The notes under the pieces were generated by a model. The model had not been told where the DNA came from. It did not search any database and saw nothing but the letters and a program-made list of their open reading frames with translations. A program made the translations under genes and the position numbers. A stretch of 64,000 nt of DNA from Pseudoroseicyclus tamaricis. Lineage in GTDB: Bacteria; Pseudomonadota; Alphaproteobacteria; Rhodobacterales; Rhodobacteraceae. Of this stretch, positions 1 to 7,709 are shown piece by piece (within the stretch, counting starts at the first letter, position 1; each line of letters begins with the position of its first letter). The stretch is taken from NCBI RefSeq assembly GCF_012070395.1, contig NZ_JAAFYS010000001.1, positions 660,001 to 724,000 on the forward strand, given 5' to 3'.

Positions 1-147
1 GATATCCCAGACCCGCATACCCTTGCCTTCGACGATGATCCTGGGATCGATCGTCTCGAAGGGCTTGTGCTGGATGAGGTGATGCCACACATGGGCCTTG
101 TCCGCGGCGATCACCCCCTCGGGATCGTTGCTGCGCAGATCGTCCAT
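1..147 (-). CDS. tpa: Taurine-pyruvate aminotransferase, N-terminal fragment cut by window edge
   Basis: Reading the minus strand from ATG at 147 gives 49 residues that run off the left edge. The segment HVWHHLIQHKPFE followed by IIVEGKGMRVWD is typical of the N-terminus of class III omega-aminotransferases of the taurine:pyruvate type, which transfer the amino group of taurine to pyruvate. A strong Shine-Dalgarno (AAAGGAG) lies about 6 nt upstream of the ATG. The gene is divergent from the hemerythrin gene at 266. The PLP-binding part lies outside the window, so other class III aminotransferases of the same subgroup are not excluded. Confidence 0.75.
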   Translation of the reverse strand, partial: MDDLRSNDPEGVIAADKAHVWHHLIQHKPFETIDPRIIVEGKGMRVWDI

Positions 148-265
148 GGCCCGCTCCTTTCTCGGCTGATGCTGCCCGAGAGATGGCAGATCGCCCGGCC
201 CTGCGCATCCGTTTTGTTCGCTGTCCCGGGACGCGCCACGCGCACCGCCCGGAAAGGAGGCACGC

Positions 266-826
266 ATGGCCGAAGAGATCACCCTGCCGGATCCGGCAAC
301 CCGCCCTGAAGCGCCGAAGCTGGAGAACGTGACTCCCCAGCAGAAGATGCCGGGCCAGCACCTGAAGATGATCCACGATCACCAGCGCCGCAACATGGAG
401 GTGCTGCGCCAGATCGTGCTCGCCGCCCGCGACGGCGGGCTGCCCGAGGGCGGCGCCGAGGTGGCGCTCGACAAGGTCGGCTGGGTGAAGAACCTGCGCC
501 GCTTCGGCGCCCTCTGCGGCCAGCATTGCCAGATCGTGCACATGCACCATTCCATCGAGGATGCGCACATGTTCCCGGCGCTCTCCCAGAAGGCCGTCGC
601 CTTCCGCGCCGTCGTCCAGCGCCTCGGGGAAGAGCATGACGCCGTCCACCACCTCCTCATGCAGCTGATCGACGAGCTCAACGCGCTCAACGCCAACCCC
701 AGCCAGCAGAAGTTCGAGGCGGCGGTGGCCACCAATACCCGCCTCGAGGCCTTCCTGCTCTCCCACCTCGGCTACGAGGAGGACAGCATCGGCGACGCCC
801 TCGGCGTCTTCAACATCGGCGTCTGA
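266..826 (+). CDS. Hemerythrin HHE domain protein
   Basis: A 186-residue soluble protein built as a helical bundle. Histidine and acidic ligands typical of hemerythrin are visible: H37/H39 in MIHDHQ, the HMHHSIEDAHMFP stretch near residues 94-106, EEHDAVHH in the third helix and SHLGYEED near the C-terminus. Such proteins bind a di-iron centre and are linked to oxygen or nitric oxide sensing and iron handling. ATG at 266 has AAAGGAGG about 7 nt upstream. It stands alone, divergent from the aminotransferase gene, with a structured repeat downstream. Its exact role cannot be assigned from sequence. Confidence 0.85.
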   Translation: MAEEITLPDPATRPEAPKLENVTPQQKMPGQHLKMIHDHQRRNMEVLRQIVLAARDGGLPEGGAEVALDKVGWVKNLRRFGALCGQHCQIVHMHHSIEDAHMFPALSQKAVAFRAVVQRLGEEHDAVHHLLMQLIDELNALNANPSQQKFEAAVATNTRLEAFLLSHLGYEEDSIGDALGVFNIGV

Positions 827-902
827 CCCCCCTTGAGGGGGCGCCGCCAGAGCCCGCCGCGCCAGCCTCGCGCCCCCTCTCCCCTGGGCCGCCTGTTTCA
901 TC

Positions 903-942
903 TGGCCCAAAATACCTCGGGGGTGTGGGGGCAGCGCCCCCA
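903..942. repeat. Intergenic GGGGGC / CCGAGGTATTT structured element, copy 1 (inverted)
   Basis: Read on the minus strand this is a GC hairpin (GGGGGCGCTGCCCCC) followed by CCCCCGAGGTATTTTGGGCC. Two related elements lie at 25661-25720 and 49371-49420. It sits between the hemerythrin and mechanosensitive-channel genes and codes for nothing visible. Confidence 0.6.
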
Positions 943-1037
943 CCGCACCTATAGCCACGCGCCGCAGGCGCTCCGCACTCCTCGCCCCGCATCCCCGCGC
1001 CTTCCCCTCCCTCGTCCCGGCGTCTAGGCTGCCCCGC

Positions 1038-2384
1038 ATGCCGCTGATCCGCCTTCTCCTCTGCCTCTGTCTCCTCGCCGCTCCTCTCGCCGCGCAGGAA
1101 GTGGCGCCGACCGGCCCCATCGCCGCCGAGGCGGACGGCGCTTCGGACGCCGCCATCGCCGCCCGCATCCGCGACATCATCGGCGCGCTCGGCAATTACG
1201 CGGATGTCTCCGTCGATGTCTCCGGCGGCATCGTCACCTTCCGCGGCACCACCGACTCGCTGGCCGAGGCGGAGATGCTGAGCGACCTCGCCGCCCGGGT
1301 TGAGGGGGTGGTGGCGATCCGAAACGAGGCGGCGGAGACGGCGGATCTCGGGCGCAAGCTCGATCCCGCCTTCGAGCGGTTCCAGGCGCGGATGTGGCAG
1401 GTCTATACCGCGCTGCCGCTCATCCTGATCGCCGTCCTCGTCTTCGCGGTGATCGTCGGCCTCGGCACCCTGCTCAGCCGCCGCCGCCAGCCTTGGGAGC
1501 GTCTGGCGCCGAATGCCTTCATAGCCGATCTCTACCGGCAGGCGGTGCTGGTGGTCTTCATCATCGTCGCCATCGTGCTGGCGCTCGACGTGGCCGACGC
1601 CTCGGCGCTGCTCGGCACGATCCTCGGCGCCGCCGGCATCGTCGGCCTTGCCGTCGGCTTCGCGGTGCGGGATACGGTGGAGAACTACATCGCCTCCGTC
1701 ATGCTCTCCATCCGCCAGCCCTTCCGGCCGAACGACATCATCGAGATCGGCGGCGACGAGGGGAAGGTGATCCGCCTGACCTCCCGCGCCACGATCATCC
1801 TCAGCTTCGACGGCAACCACATCCGCATCCCCAACGCGACCGTCTTCAAGAGCCGCATCGTCAACTACACGCAGAACGCCGAGCGGCGCTTCGTCTTCAC
1901 CCTGACGGTGGACCCGTCGGTGGACCTGATGGACGTGACCGACCTCGCCGTGCAGACGGTGCAGGCGCTGCCCTTCGTGCTGCCCACGCCCGGCGCGCAG
2001 GCCTGGCTGGGGGAGGTGACGCCCTCCGGCATCCAGGTCACCACCGCCGGCTGGATCGACCAGCGCGAGACGTCGATCCTCAAGGCGCGGGGGGAGGCGA
2101 TGCGGCAGGTGATGCTCGCCTTCACCGAAGGCGGCATCGCCATGCCGAACGATACCTACACGCTGCAGATCGCCGGCACCCCACCCTCCGTGCCCGAGCC
2201 GGAGGAGCAGGAGGAGAAGGAGGGCGCCGCGCCCGCCACCCCCGCCCGCCCGTCGGCCCCGGTGGAGGAGCCGGTGGCCCCGGTGACCCCCGATCAGGAG
2301 GGAGAACTCGACCGCATCGTCGATGCGGAGAGGGGGCGCCGGCAGGAGCAGGATCTCCTCAACCCCCATGCCCGGCAGGAGTGA
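1038..2384 (+). CDS. Mechanosensitive ion channel, MscS family, with N-terminal BON domain
   Basis: A 448-residue envelope protein. Residues 1-20 form a Sec signal peptide ending in AAPLAAQ. A BON-like domain follows at about 37-95, with SVDVSGGIVTFRGTTDS and a VEGVVAIRNE segment. Two or three membrane helices lie at about 125-205, the pore-helix stretch AAGIVGLAVGFAVRDTVENY comes next, and then the MscS beta domain with RQPFRPNDIIEIGG and IRIPNATVFKSRIVNY. MscS channels open on membrane tension and release solutes after osmotic downshock; BON domains are thought to bind membranes. The tail from about 385 is rich in Pro, Glu and Ala and probably disordered. The gene is monocistronic. Confidence 0.88.
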   Translation: MPLIRLLLCLCLLAAPLAAQEVAPTGPIAAEADGASDAAIAARIRDIIGALGNYADVSVDVSGGIVTFRGTTDSLAEAEMLSDLAARVEGVVAIRNEAAETADLGRKLDPAFERFQARMWQVYTALPLILIAVLVFAVIVGLGTLLSRRRQPWERLAPNAFIADLYRQAVLVVFIIVAIVLALDVADASALLGTILGAAGIVGLAVGFAVRDTVENYIASVMLSIRQPFRPNDIIEIGGDEGKVIRLTSRATIILSFDGNHIRIPNATVFKSRIVNYTQNAERRFVFTLTVDPSVDLMDVTDLAVQTVQALPFVLPTPGAQAWLGEVTPSGIQVTTAGWIDQRETSILKARGEAMRQVMLAFTEGGIAMPNDTYTLQIAGTPPSVPEPEEQEEKEGAAPATPARPSAPVEEPVAPVTPDQEGELDRIVDAERGRRQEQDLLNPHARQE

Positions 2385-2414
2385 AGCGCGGGCATTTTTC
2401 GCCGGTTTCGGCTC

Positions 2415-2443
2415 TTGCACCCTTTTCGAGCTTTGCGTAGAAC
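2415..2443 (+). promoter_or_regulatory. Predicted sigma-70 promoter of tRNA-Gln
   Basis: TTGCAC, a 17-nt spacer and TAGAAC lie 12 nt upstream of the mature tRNA. The tRNA-Thr and tRNA-Ser genes in this window have the same TTGC-17-(A/T)-rich arrangement, which supports the call. Confidence 0.6.
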
Positions 2444-2455
2444 CGCCATCGCTGA

Positions 2456-2530
2456 TGGGGAGTGGCGCAATGGTAGCGCGCCGGTTTTTGGTACCGTAGG
2501 TTGCAGGTTCGAGTCCTGCCTCCCCAGCCA
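2456..2530 (+). tRNA. tRNA-Gln (anticodon TTG)
   Basis: A 75-nt cloverleaf with encoded CCA. The acceptor stem TGGGGAG/CTCCCCA has the weak U1-A72 pair and G73 discriminator typical of tRNA-Gln. The D arm is GCGC-AATGGTA-GCGC, the anticodon loop TTTTGGT has TTG at 2488-2490, and the T arm is GCAGG-TTCGAGT-CCTGC. The outermost anticodon-stem pair (C-T) is mismatched. Confidence 0.93.
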
Positions 2531-2652
2531 GCACTCCCCCATCCCTGATGCCTCGCCCCGCGGTCTCTGCCGGGGCCCTGCCGCCCGCCGCGATGCCGGG
2601 ATCGGCTTGAAACCCGCACGGCTTCGCGTAAATCCCTCGGGCAGGAGGTGAC

Positions 2653-3960
2653 GTGGGGCGCATACTGATCATCACGTACGGCTCGCGCGGCGACGTGGAG
2701 CCTTATGTCGCACTCGGCCTCGGGCTGAAGGCGTCCGGCCACCAGGTGGCGCTCGCGACGGCCGGGCGCTTCGCGGGCTGGGTGCGCTCCTTCGGGCTGG
2801 ACTTCCACACGATCGACGATGCCTCGCTCGACCAGATCGACACGCCCGCGGGCAAGACGATGATCGAGGGCAACCGCGGCCTCATGGCGCGCGGCTGGGC
2901 CGCCTTCCGCCTCTCGCGCGGGGCGGGGGCGATGAACTCCGCGATGATGGACGATGCGCTGACGGCGGCCGAGGCGGTGCGCCCCGATGCCATCATCTAC
3001 CACCCCAAGGGCATGGCCGGCGCCCATATCGCCGAGGCCTGGGGCATCCCGGCCTTCATGGTGACGCTGCAGCCGCTGATCATCCCCACCGCCGATTTCG
3101 CCGCCAGCCTCAACGTCGCGCCGCTGCCGGCGCTGAACCTGCTCAGCTACCGGCTCGTCGGCCTCTCCTACGCCATGTTCCGCCGCACCGTCGCGCGCTT
3201 CCGCGTCCGCCTCGGCCTGCCGCCGCTCGGCAGCACGGCGGAGATCCTGCGCCCCCGCGGCGCCGGCCTCATCCCCGTCATCCACCCGATCAGCCCCTCC
3301 GTGCTGCCGCGCCCGGCCGACTGGCCGCCGGAGGCGCTGCTGACCGGCTACTGGCGCCTGCCGGACGATGAGGCCTTCACCCCGTCGCCGGAGCTGGAGG
3401 CGTTTCTCAACGCCGGCCCGCCGCCCGTCTTCGTCGGCTTCGGCTCCATGCCCAGCTCCGATCCGGCGGCGCTCGCGCGGCTGGTGGCGCAGGCACTGGC
3501 CCAGGCCGGCCGCCGCGGCGTGGTGGCGCGCGGCTGGGCGGGGCTGGAGGTGGCGGCGTCGGACGATCTCATCGCCGTGCCACCATTGCCCTACCGCTGG
3601 CTCTTCCCGCGCATGGCGGCCATCGTGCACCATGGCGGCGCGGGCACAACGGCGGAGGCGCTGCATTCCGGCGCACCGCAGGCCATCGTGCCCTTCTTCG
3701 GCGACCAGCCCTTCTGGGGCGCGCGGACGGCGGCGCTGGGCGTCGGCGCCGCGCCGATCCCCCGCCGCCGCCTGACGGCCGAGACCCTCGCCGCCGCCAT
3801 CGCCTCCGCCGACCAGCCGCAGATGCACCGCCGCGCCTCGGCGCTCGCCTCCCGGCTCGACCTCGAGGATGGCGTGGCCGAGGCGGTGCGCTACATCAAC
3901 GGCCGCCTCGGCCGGCCGAATGCCGAGCGCTCCCGCAGCCTTCAGGCCGCCGGTCGCTGA
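2653..3960 (+). CDS. GT1-family glycosyltransferase (sterol/macrolide UDP-glycosyltransferase-like)
   Basis: A 435-residue GT-B fold enzyme. The N-terminus (ITYGSRGDVEPYVALGLGL) is the acceptor-side motif of the YjiC/UGT51 group. The C-terminal donor-site signature PPLPYRWLFPRMAAIVHHGG, then AGTTAEALHSGAPQAIVPFF and GDQPFWG, lies at about residues 313-360. These enzymes move a sugar from a nucleotide sugar to a lipid or small-molecule acceptor. The start is GTG at 2653 behind GGAGGTGAC. It is a stand-alone gene between tRNA-Gln and convergent lpd, so the acceptor cannot be inferred from neighbours. Confidence 0.85.
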   Translation: MGRILIITYGSRGDVEPYVALGLGLKASGHQVALATAGRFAGWVRSFGLDFHTIDDASLDQIDTPAGKTMIEGNRGLMARGWAAFRLSRGAGAMNSAMMDDALTAAEAVRPDAIIYHPKGMAGAHIAEAWGIPAFMVTLQPLIIPTADFAASLNVAPLPALNLLSYRLVGLSYAMFRRTVARFRVRLGLPPLGSTAEILRPRGAGLIPVIHPISPSVLPRPADWPPEALLTGYWRLPDDEAFTPSPELEAFLNAGPPPVFVGFGSMPSSDPAALARLVAQALAQAGRRGVVARGWAGLEVAASDDLIAVPPLPYRWLFPRMAAIVHHGGAGTTAEALHSGAPQAIVPFFGDQPFWGARTAALGVGAAPIPRRRLTAETLAAAIASADQPQMHRRASALASRLDLEDGVAEAVRYINGRLGRPNAERSRSLQAAGR

Positions 3961-4050
3961 TCTGTCGATGATGGGGGAGGAGCGGCGACGGAGAGCCCCG
4001 CTCCCCGCCGCCCTTGCGAGGCCGCCCGGCAGGGCGGACAAGCGGGTCCG

Positions 4051-5436
4051 TCAGGCGTGGATCGGCCCGTCGCCGCAGGCCAGCGCCGCCTCGCGCACGG
4101 CTTCGGAGAAGGTCGGGTGCGCGTGGCAGGTGCGCGCCACGTCTTCCGCCGCCGCGCCAAACTCCATCGCCACGCAGATCTCGTGGATCAGGTCGCCCGC
4201 CGCCGGCCCGATCAGGTGGCAGCCGAGCACGCGGTCCGTCTCCTTGTCGGCGAGGATCTTCACGAAGCCCTCGGCGGCAAAGACCGCCTTGGCCCGCGCA
4301 TTGCCCATGAAGGGGAACTTGCCGACCTTGTAGGCGCGGCCCTCCTCCTTCAGCTGCTCCTCGGTCTTGCCGACGGAGGCCACCTCGGGATGCGTGTAGA
4401 CGACGCTCGGGATCACCTCGTAATTCACGTGCCCCGCCTGGCCCGCCAGACGCTCGGCGAGGGCCATGCCCTCGTCCTCGGCCTTGTGCGCCAGCATCAG
4501 CCCCTCGCGCACGTCGCCGATGGCGTAGACGCCGTCGACGTTGGTCTTGTAGTGCTCATCCGTCCAGACCTGGCCGCGCTCGGTCATCTTCACGCCCAGC
4601 TCTTCCAGCCCCAGCCCGCTCACGTACGGCCGCCGGCCGGTGGCCACGAGCACCACGTCGGCCTCGACCGTCGACTCGCTGTCGTCCTTGCGGCTCTTGT
4701 AGGTCACCGTCACGCCGGCATCGCCTGTCTCGGCGCTCTGCACGGCAGCGCCGATGTGGAAGCTCAGCCCCTGCTTGGCGAGCATCTTCTGGAAGTTGCG
4801 CGCAATCTCCCCGTCGAGCCCCGGGGTGATGTGGTCGAGGAACTCGATCACCGTCACCTCGCTGCCGAGCCGGGCATAGACGCTGCCCAGCTCCAGCCCG
4901 ATGATCCCGGCGCCGATGACGGTCAGCCGCTTCGGGATCTCCTTCAGCTCCAGCGCGCCGGTGGAGGTGACGATGGTCTCCTCGTCGACCTCGACACCCT
5001 TCAGGCTCGCCGGCTCCGAGCCGGTGGCGATGACGATGTGCTTGGCCTCGTGAACCTCGTCGCCGACCTTGACCTTGCCGGCCTCGGGGATCGAGCCGTA
5101 GCCTTTCAGCCAGTCGATCTTGTTCTTCTTGAAGAGGAATTCCACGCCGCCGGTGTTCTGGCCGATGGTCTTCTCCTTGTAGGCCATCATCTTGGTGAAA
5201 TCGACTTTGGTCTCGTTCTCCAGCCCCATCTCGGCGAAGTTCGCCTCCGCCTCGTGCAGCATGTGGCTGGCGTGGAGGAGCGCCTTCGACGGGATGCAGC
5301 CGACGTTCAGGCAGGTGCCGCCCAGCGTCTCCCGCCCTTCGACCACGGCGGTCTTGAGGCCGAGTTGCGCGCAGCGGATGGCCATGACATAGCCGCCCGG
5401 GCCGGCCCCGATGATGATGACGTCATAGGCGGACAT
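4051..5436 (-). CDS. lpdA: Dihydrolipoyl dehydrogenase (E3 of 2-oxoglutarate dehydrogenase)
   Basis: A 461-residue flavoprotein disulfide reductase that reoxidises dihydrolipoamide with NAD+. The FAD-binding GAGPGGY is at residues 10-16, the redox disulfide C42/C47 lies in [13 protein letters not shown], the NAD-binding [12 protein letters not shown] is mid-protein, and the catalytic [13 protein letters not shown] is at the C-terminus. It is the last gene of the sucC-sucD-sucA-sucB operon, so it most likely serves the 2-oxoglutarate complex. It ends convergent to the glycosyltransferase gene. Confidence 0.96.
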   Translation of the reverse strand: MSAYDVIIIGAGPGGYVMAIRCAQLGLKTAVVEGRETLGGTCLNVGCIPSKALLHASHMLHEAEANFAEMGLENETKVDFTKMMAYKEKTIGQNTGGVEFLFKKNKIDWLKGYGSIPEAGKVKVGDEVHEAKHIVIATGSEPASLKGVEVDEETIVTSTGALELKEIPKRLTVIGAGIIGLELGSVYARLGSEVTVIEFLDHITPGLDGEIARNFQKMLAKQGLSFHIGAAVQSAETGDAGVTVTYKSRKDDSESTVEADVVLVATGRRPYVSGLGLEELGVKMTERGQVWTDEHYKTNVDGVYAIGDVREGLMLAHKAEDEGMALAERLAGQAGHVNYEVIPSVVYTHPEVASVGKTEEQLKEEGRAYKVGKFPFMGNARAKAVFAAEGFVKILADKETDRVLGCHLIGPAAGDLIHEICVAMEFGAAAEDVARTCHAHPTFSEAVREAALACGDGPIHA

Positions 5437-5466
5437 ATGAGTTCCTCCGGTTGGGTGAGGGGGCGC

Positions 5467-5892
5467 TCACAGGAGCGCCACGAGAACGAGGGCGAGCGTC
5501 GCGAAGAGGCCGATGGCCCAGACGACGCTCCGCCACGGATTGAGGTCGAGGGCGTAGATGGGGATGTAGGCTGCCCTTGCGGCGAGGAAAATCCAGCCGA
5601 GGATCGCCGTCAGCCCCATGCCGCTGTCGGAGAGGACTATGAGGACGATGGCCGCCGTGAAGAGCGCCAGCGCCTGGTAGCTATTGGTCAGCGCCCGGTT
5701 GAGCCGGTTGGTCATGGCCCCGGGCTTCGGCGCCTTTTCATCGTCCCGGCTGCCAGTGGCGCCGGCCCGGCCCACGTCCTTCCAGCCGACCCAGACAAGG
5801 GCCAGCCAGTTGATCGCCACGATGAAGCAGGCGAGGGCGAGGTTGATGAGGTCGGGGGTCATGGCTGGCTTATGGTTGAGCTGCACCTCCAC
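5467..5892 (-). CDS. MAPEG family membrane protein
   Basis: A 141-residue protein with four hydrophobic helices. The segments NRLNRALTNSYQALALFTAA and ARAAYIPIYALDLNPWRSVVW match the MAPEG family (membrane-associated eicosanoid and glutathione metabolism proteins; bacterial roles mostly unknown). The reading frame opens at GTG 5892 with AAGGA just upstream. ATG at 5862 (MTPDLINLALAC) looks more like the usual family N-terminus but has no close Shine-Dalgarno. It lies between the orphan gene at 5908 and lpd in the TCA operon. Confidence 0.8.
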   Translation of the reverse strand: MEVQLNHKPAMTPDLINLALACFIVAINWLALVWVGWKDVGRAGATGSRDDEKAPKPGAMTNRLNRALTNSYQALALFTAAIVLIVLSDSGMGLTAILGWIFLAARAAYIPIYALDLNPWRSVVWAIGLFATLALVLVALL

Positions 5893-5907
5893 CGTCCTTC
5901 GAATCCG

Positions 5908-6459
5908 CTAATTCCCATAATAATCTTCTTCTTCCTCGGGGTCGGAGGCACCAACGATCCGACCATCGATCACGGCTTCAAATAGCGCATCTATGTTTGG
6001 AAGCTGACCTTCCTCTCGTTGAAAGCTCCGAAGAACTTGTCCACTCGGGGTTGGGTCTTCTTCCGTGAAACTCTTAAACTTTTGCAGGAATTCGAGTTTC
6101 AGGGATGCGATCTCGATATCCCGTTGCTTGCGGTCAAGTTCGCGATCTTTTCTCTCAACCCAGAGCTTGATGATAAACTGTATTAGCTCCCGGAGCTCCC
6201 TAACAACTGCGGCAATACCTGCAAGGTCAGTGAAGCCTGGGGAGGAGTACTTAATCCGGATTACTTGCAGCGACGGCAGGCGCGGCATGTAGCCGAATGA
6301 ATCGGCATATGCAAAGACACGGCCTCGATTTAGAACACGGACAAAGGGGTCCGAGTAATAGACCATGAGATAGTTGGCATAGAGGTCATCCAGCGTTCTG
6401 AATAACGCGGCAAAATCGGCCGCGCTCCAGTCACTGTCGATTTCCAATCGTAGTGCCAC
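5908..6459 (-). CDS. Hypothetical protein, AT-richer orphan inserted in TCA operon
   Basis: 183 residues, no recognised domain, no signal peptide and no membrane helix. The N-terminal half looks globular; about 95-140 is charged and probably helical (KLWVERKDRELDRKQRD); the tail is acidic (DPEEEEDYYGN). Codon use differs sharply from every neighbour, with many A/T-ending codons in an otherwise GC-rich operon, which suggests recent acquisition. The GTG start at 6459 lies 4 nt past the sucB stop with GAGG in the junction, so it is translationally fitted into the operon. The segments around DFAALFRTLDDLYANYLMV recall phage or toxin-immunity accessory proteins only vaguely; no function is claimed. 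Confidence 0.75.
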   Translation of the reverse strand: MALRLEIDSDWSAADFAALFRTLDDLYANYLMVYYSDPFVRVLNRGRVFAYADSFGYMPRLPSLQVIRIKYSSPGFTDLAGIAAVVRELRELIQFIIKLWVERKDRELDRKQRDIEIASLKLEFLQKFKSFTEEDPTPSGQVLRSFQREEGQLPNIDALFEAVIDGRIVGASDPEEEEDYYGN

Positions 6460-6463
6460 GTCC

Positions 6464-7705
6464 TCACAGATCCATCAGCAGCCGGCGCGGGTCTTCCAGC
6501 GCTTCTTTCACGCGCACGAGGAAGGTCACGGCGCCTTTGCCGTCGACGATGCGGTGATCGTAGCTGAGCGCGAGGTACATCATCGGGCGGGCGACGATCT
6601 GGCCGTTCACGACCATCGGCCGCTCCTGGATCTTGTGCATGCCGAGGATGCCCGATTGCGGCGGGTTGAGGATCGGCGAGGACATCAGCGAGCCGTAGAC
6701 ACCACCGTTGGAGATGGTGAACGAGCCGCCCTGCATGTCGGCCATGGAGAGCTTGCCGTCGCGCGCCTTCACGCCAAGGTCGCCGATCTCCTTCTCGATG
6801 TCGGCGAAGCCGCGCTGGTCGGCGTTGCGCACCACCGGCACGACGAGGCCGGTCGGCGTGCCGACGGCGACGCCCATGTGCACGTAGTTCTTGTAGACGA
6901 CATCGGTGCCGTCGATCTCGGCGTTGACGTCCGGCACCTCTTTGAGGGCATGGCAGCAGGCCTTCACGAAGAAGGACATGAAGCCGAGCTTCACGCCGTG
7001 CTTCTTGAGGAACAGGTCCTTGTACTCGTTGCGGATGTCCATCACCGCGCCCATGTCCACCTCGTTGTAGGTGGTCAGCATGGCGGCGGTGTTCTGCGCC
7101 TCCTTCAGGCGGCGGGCGATGGTCTGCCGCAGGCGCGTCATCTTCACGCGCTCCTCGCGGGAGGCGTCGTCGGCGGAGACGGGGGCGCGCGGCGCCGGCT
7201 TCGGCGCATCGGCGGCGGCGGGCTTGCCCAGGGCGTTCAGCACGTCCTCCTTCATGATCCGCCCGTCCTTGCCGGATCCGGAGACGTCGTCCTTGGACAG
7301 GCCCTTCTCCTCCATCAGCTTCTTGGCGGAGGGGGCATCCTCGGTGTCGGTGCGCTCGCCCTTGCCCTCGTCAGAGGAAGCACCCGTGCGCTCCTCCTCG
7401 GTGGGCTGCTTCTCTTTCGGGGCCTCAGCCTTCGGCTCGTCGTCCTTCTTGGCGGCGGGCTTGGCGTCGCCCTCGGCGATCTTGGCGAGGAGGGCGTCGA
7501 CGCCCACCGTCTCGCCCTCGTCCGCCACGATCTCTTCCAGCGTGCCGGCGGCGGGCGAGGGGACCTCGACGGTCACCTTGTCCGTCTCCAGCTCGCAGAG
7601 CATCTCGTCGGCGGCGACGGTGTCGCCCGCCTTCTTGAACCAGGTGGCGACGGTGGCTTCGGTGACGCTTTCTCCCAGGGTGGGGACGCGGACATCGGTG
7701 CTCAT
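6464..7705 (-). CDS. sucB: Dihydrolipoyllysine-residue succinyltransferase (E2 of 2-oxoglutarate dehydrogenase)
   Basis: 413 residues. The lipoyl domain (1-80) carries the modified lysine K43 in [15 protein letters not shown]. An acidic/Lys/Glu linker follows, then the E1/E3-binding domain (about 125-160, [19 protein letters not shown]) and the catalytic acyltransferase domain with [17 protein letters not shown] near the end. It transfers the succinyl group to CoA in the TCA cycle. Only 4 nt separate it from sucA upstream and from the orphan gene downstream, so the three are co-translated. Confidence 0.96.
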   Translation of the reverse strand: MSTDVRVPTLGESVTEATVATWFKKAGDTVAADEMLCELETDKVTVEVPSPAAGTLEEIVADEGETVGVDALLAKIAEGDAKPAAKKDDEPKAEAPKEKQPTEEERTGASSDEGKGERTDTEDAPSAKKLMEEKGLSKDDVSGSGKDGRIMKEDVLNALGKPAAADAPKPAPRAPVSADDASREERVKMTRLRQTIARRLKEAQNTAAMLTTYNEVDMGAVMDIRNEYKDLFLKKHGVKLGFMSFFVKACCHALKEVPDVNAEIDGTDVVYKNYVHMGVAVGTPTGLVVPVVRNADQRGFADIEKEIGDLGVKARDGKLSMADMQGGSFTISNGGVYGSLMSSPILNPPQSGILGMHKIQERPMVVNGQIVARPMMYLALSYDHRIVDGKGAVTFLVRVKEALEDPRRLLMDL

Positions 7706-7709
7706 GGTG

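Noticed and set aside
810-2675. 621-residue minus-strand frame across the MscS gene and tRNA-Gln
   Set aside because: It reads through a tRNA gene and is the antisense of a certain coding region.
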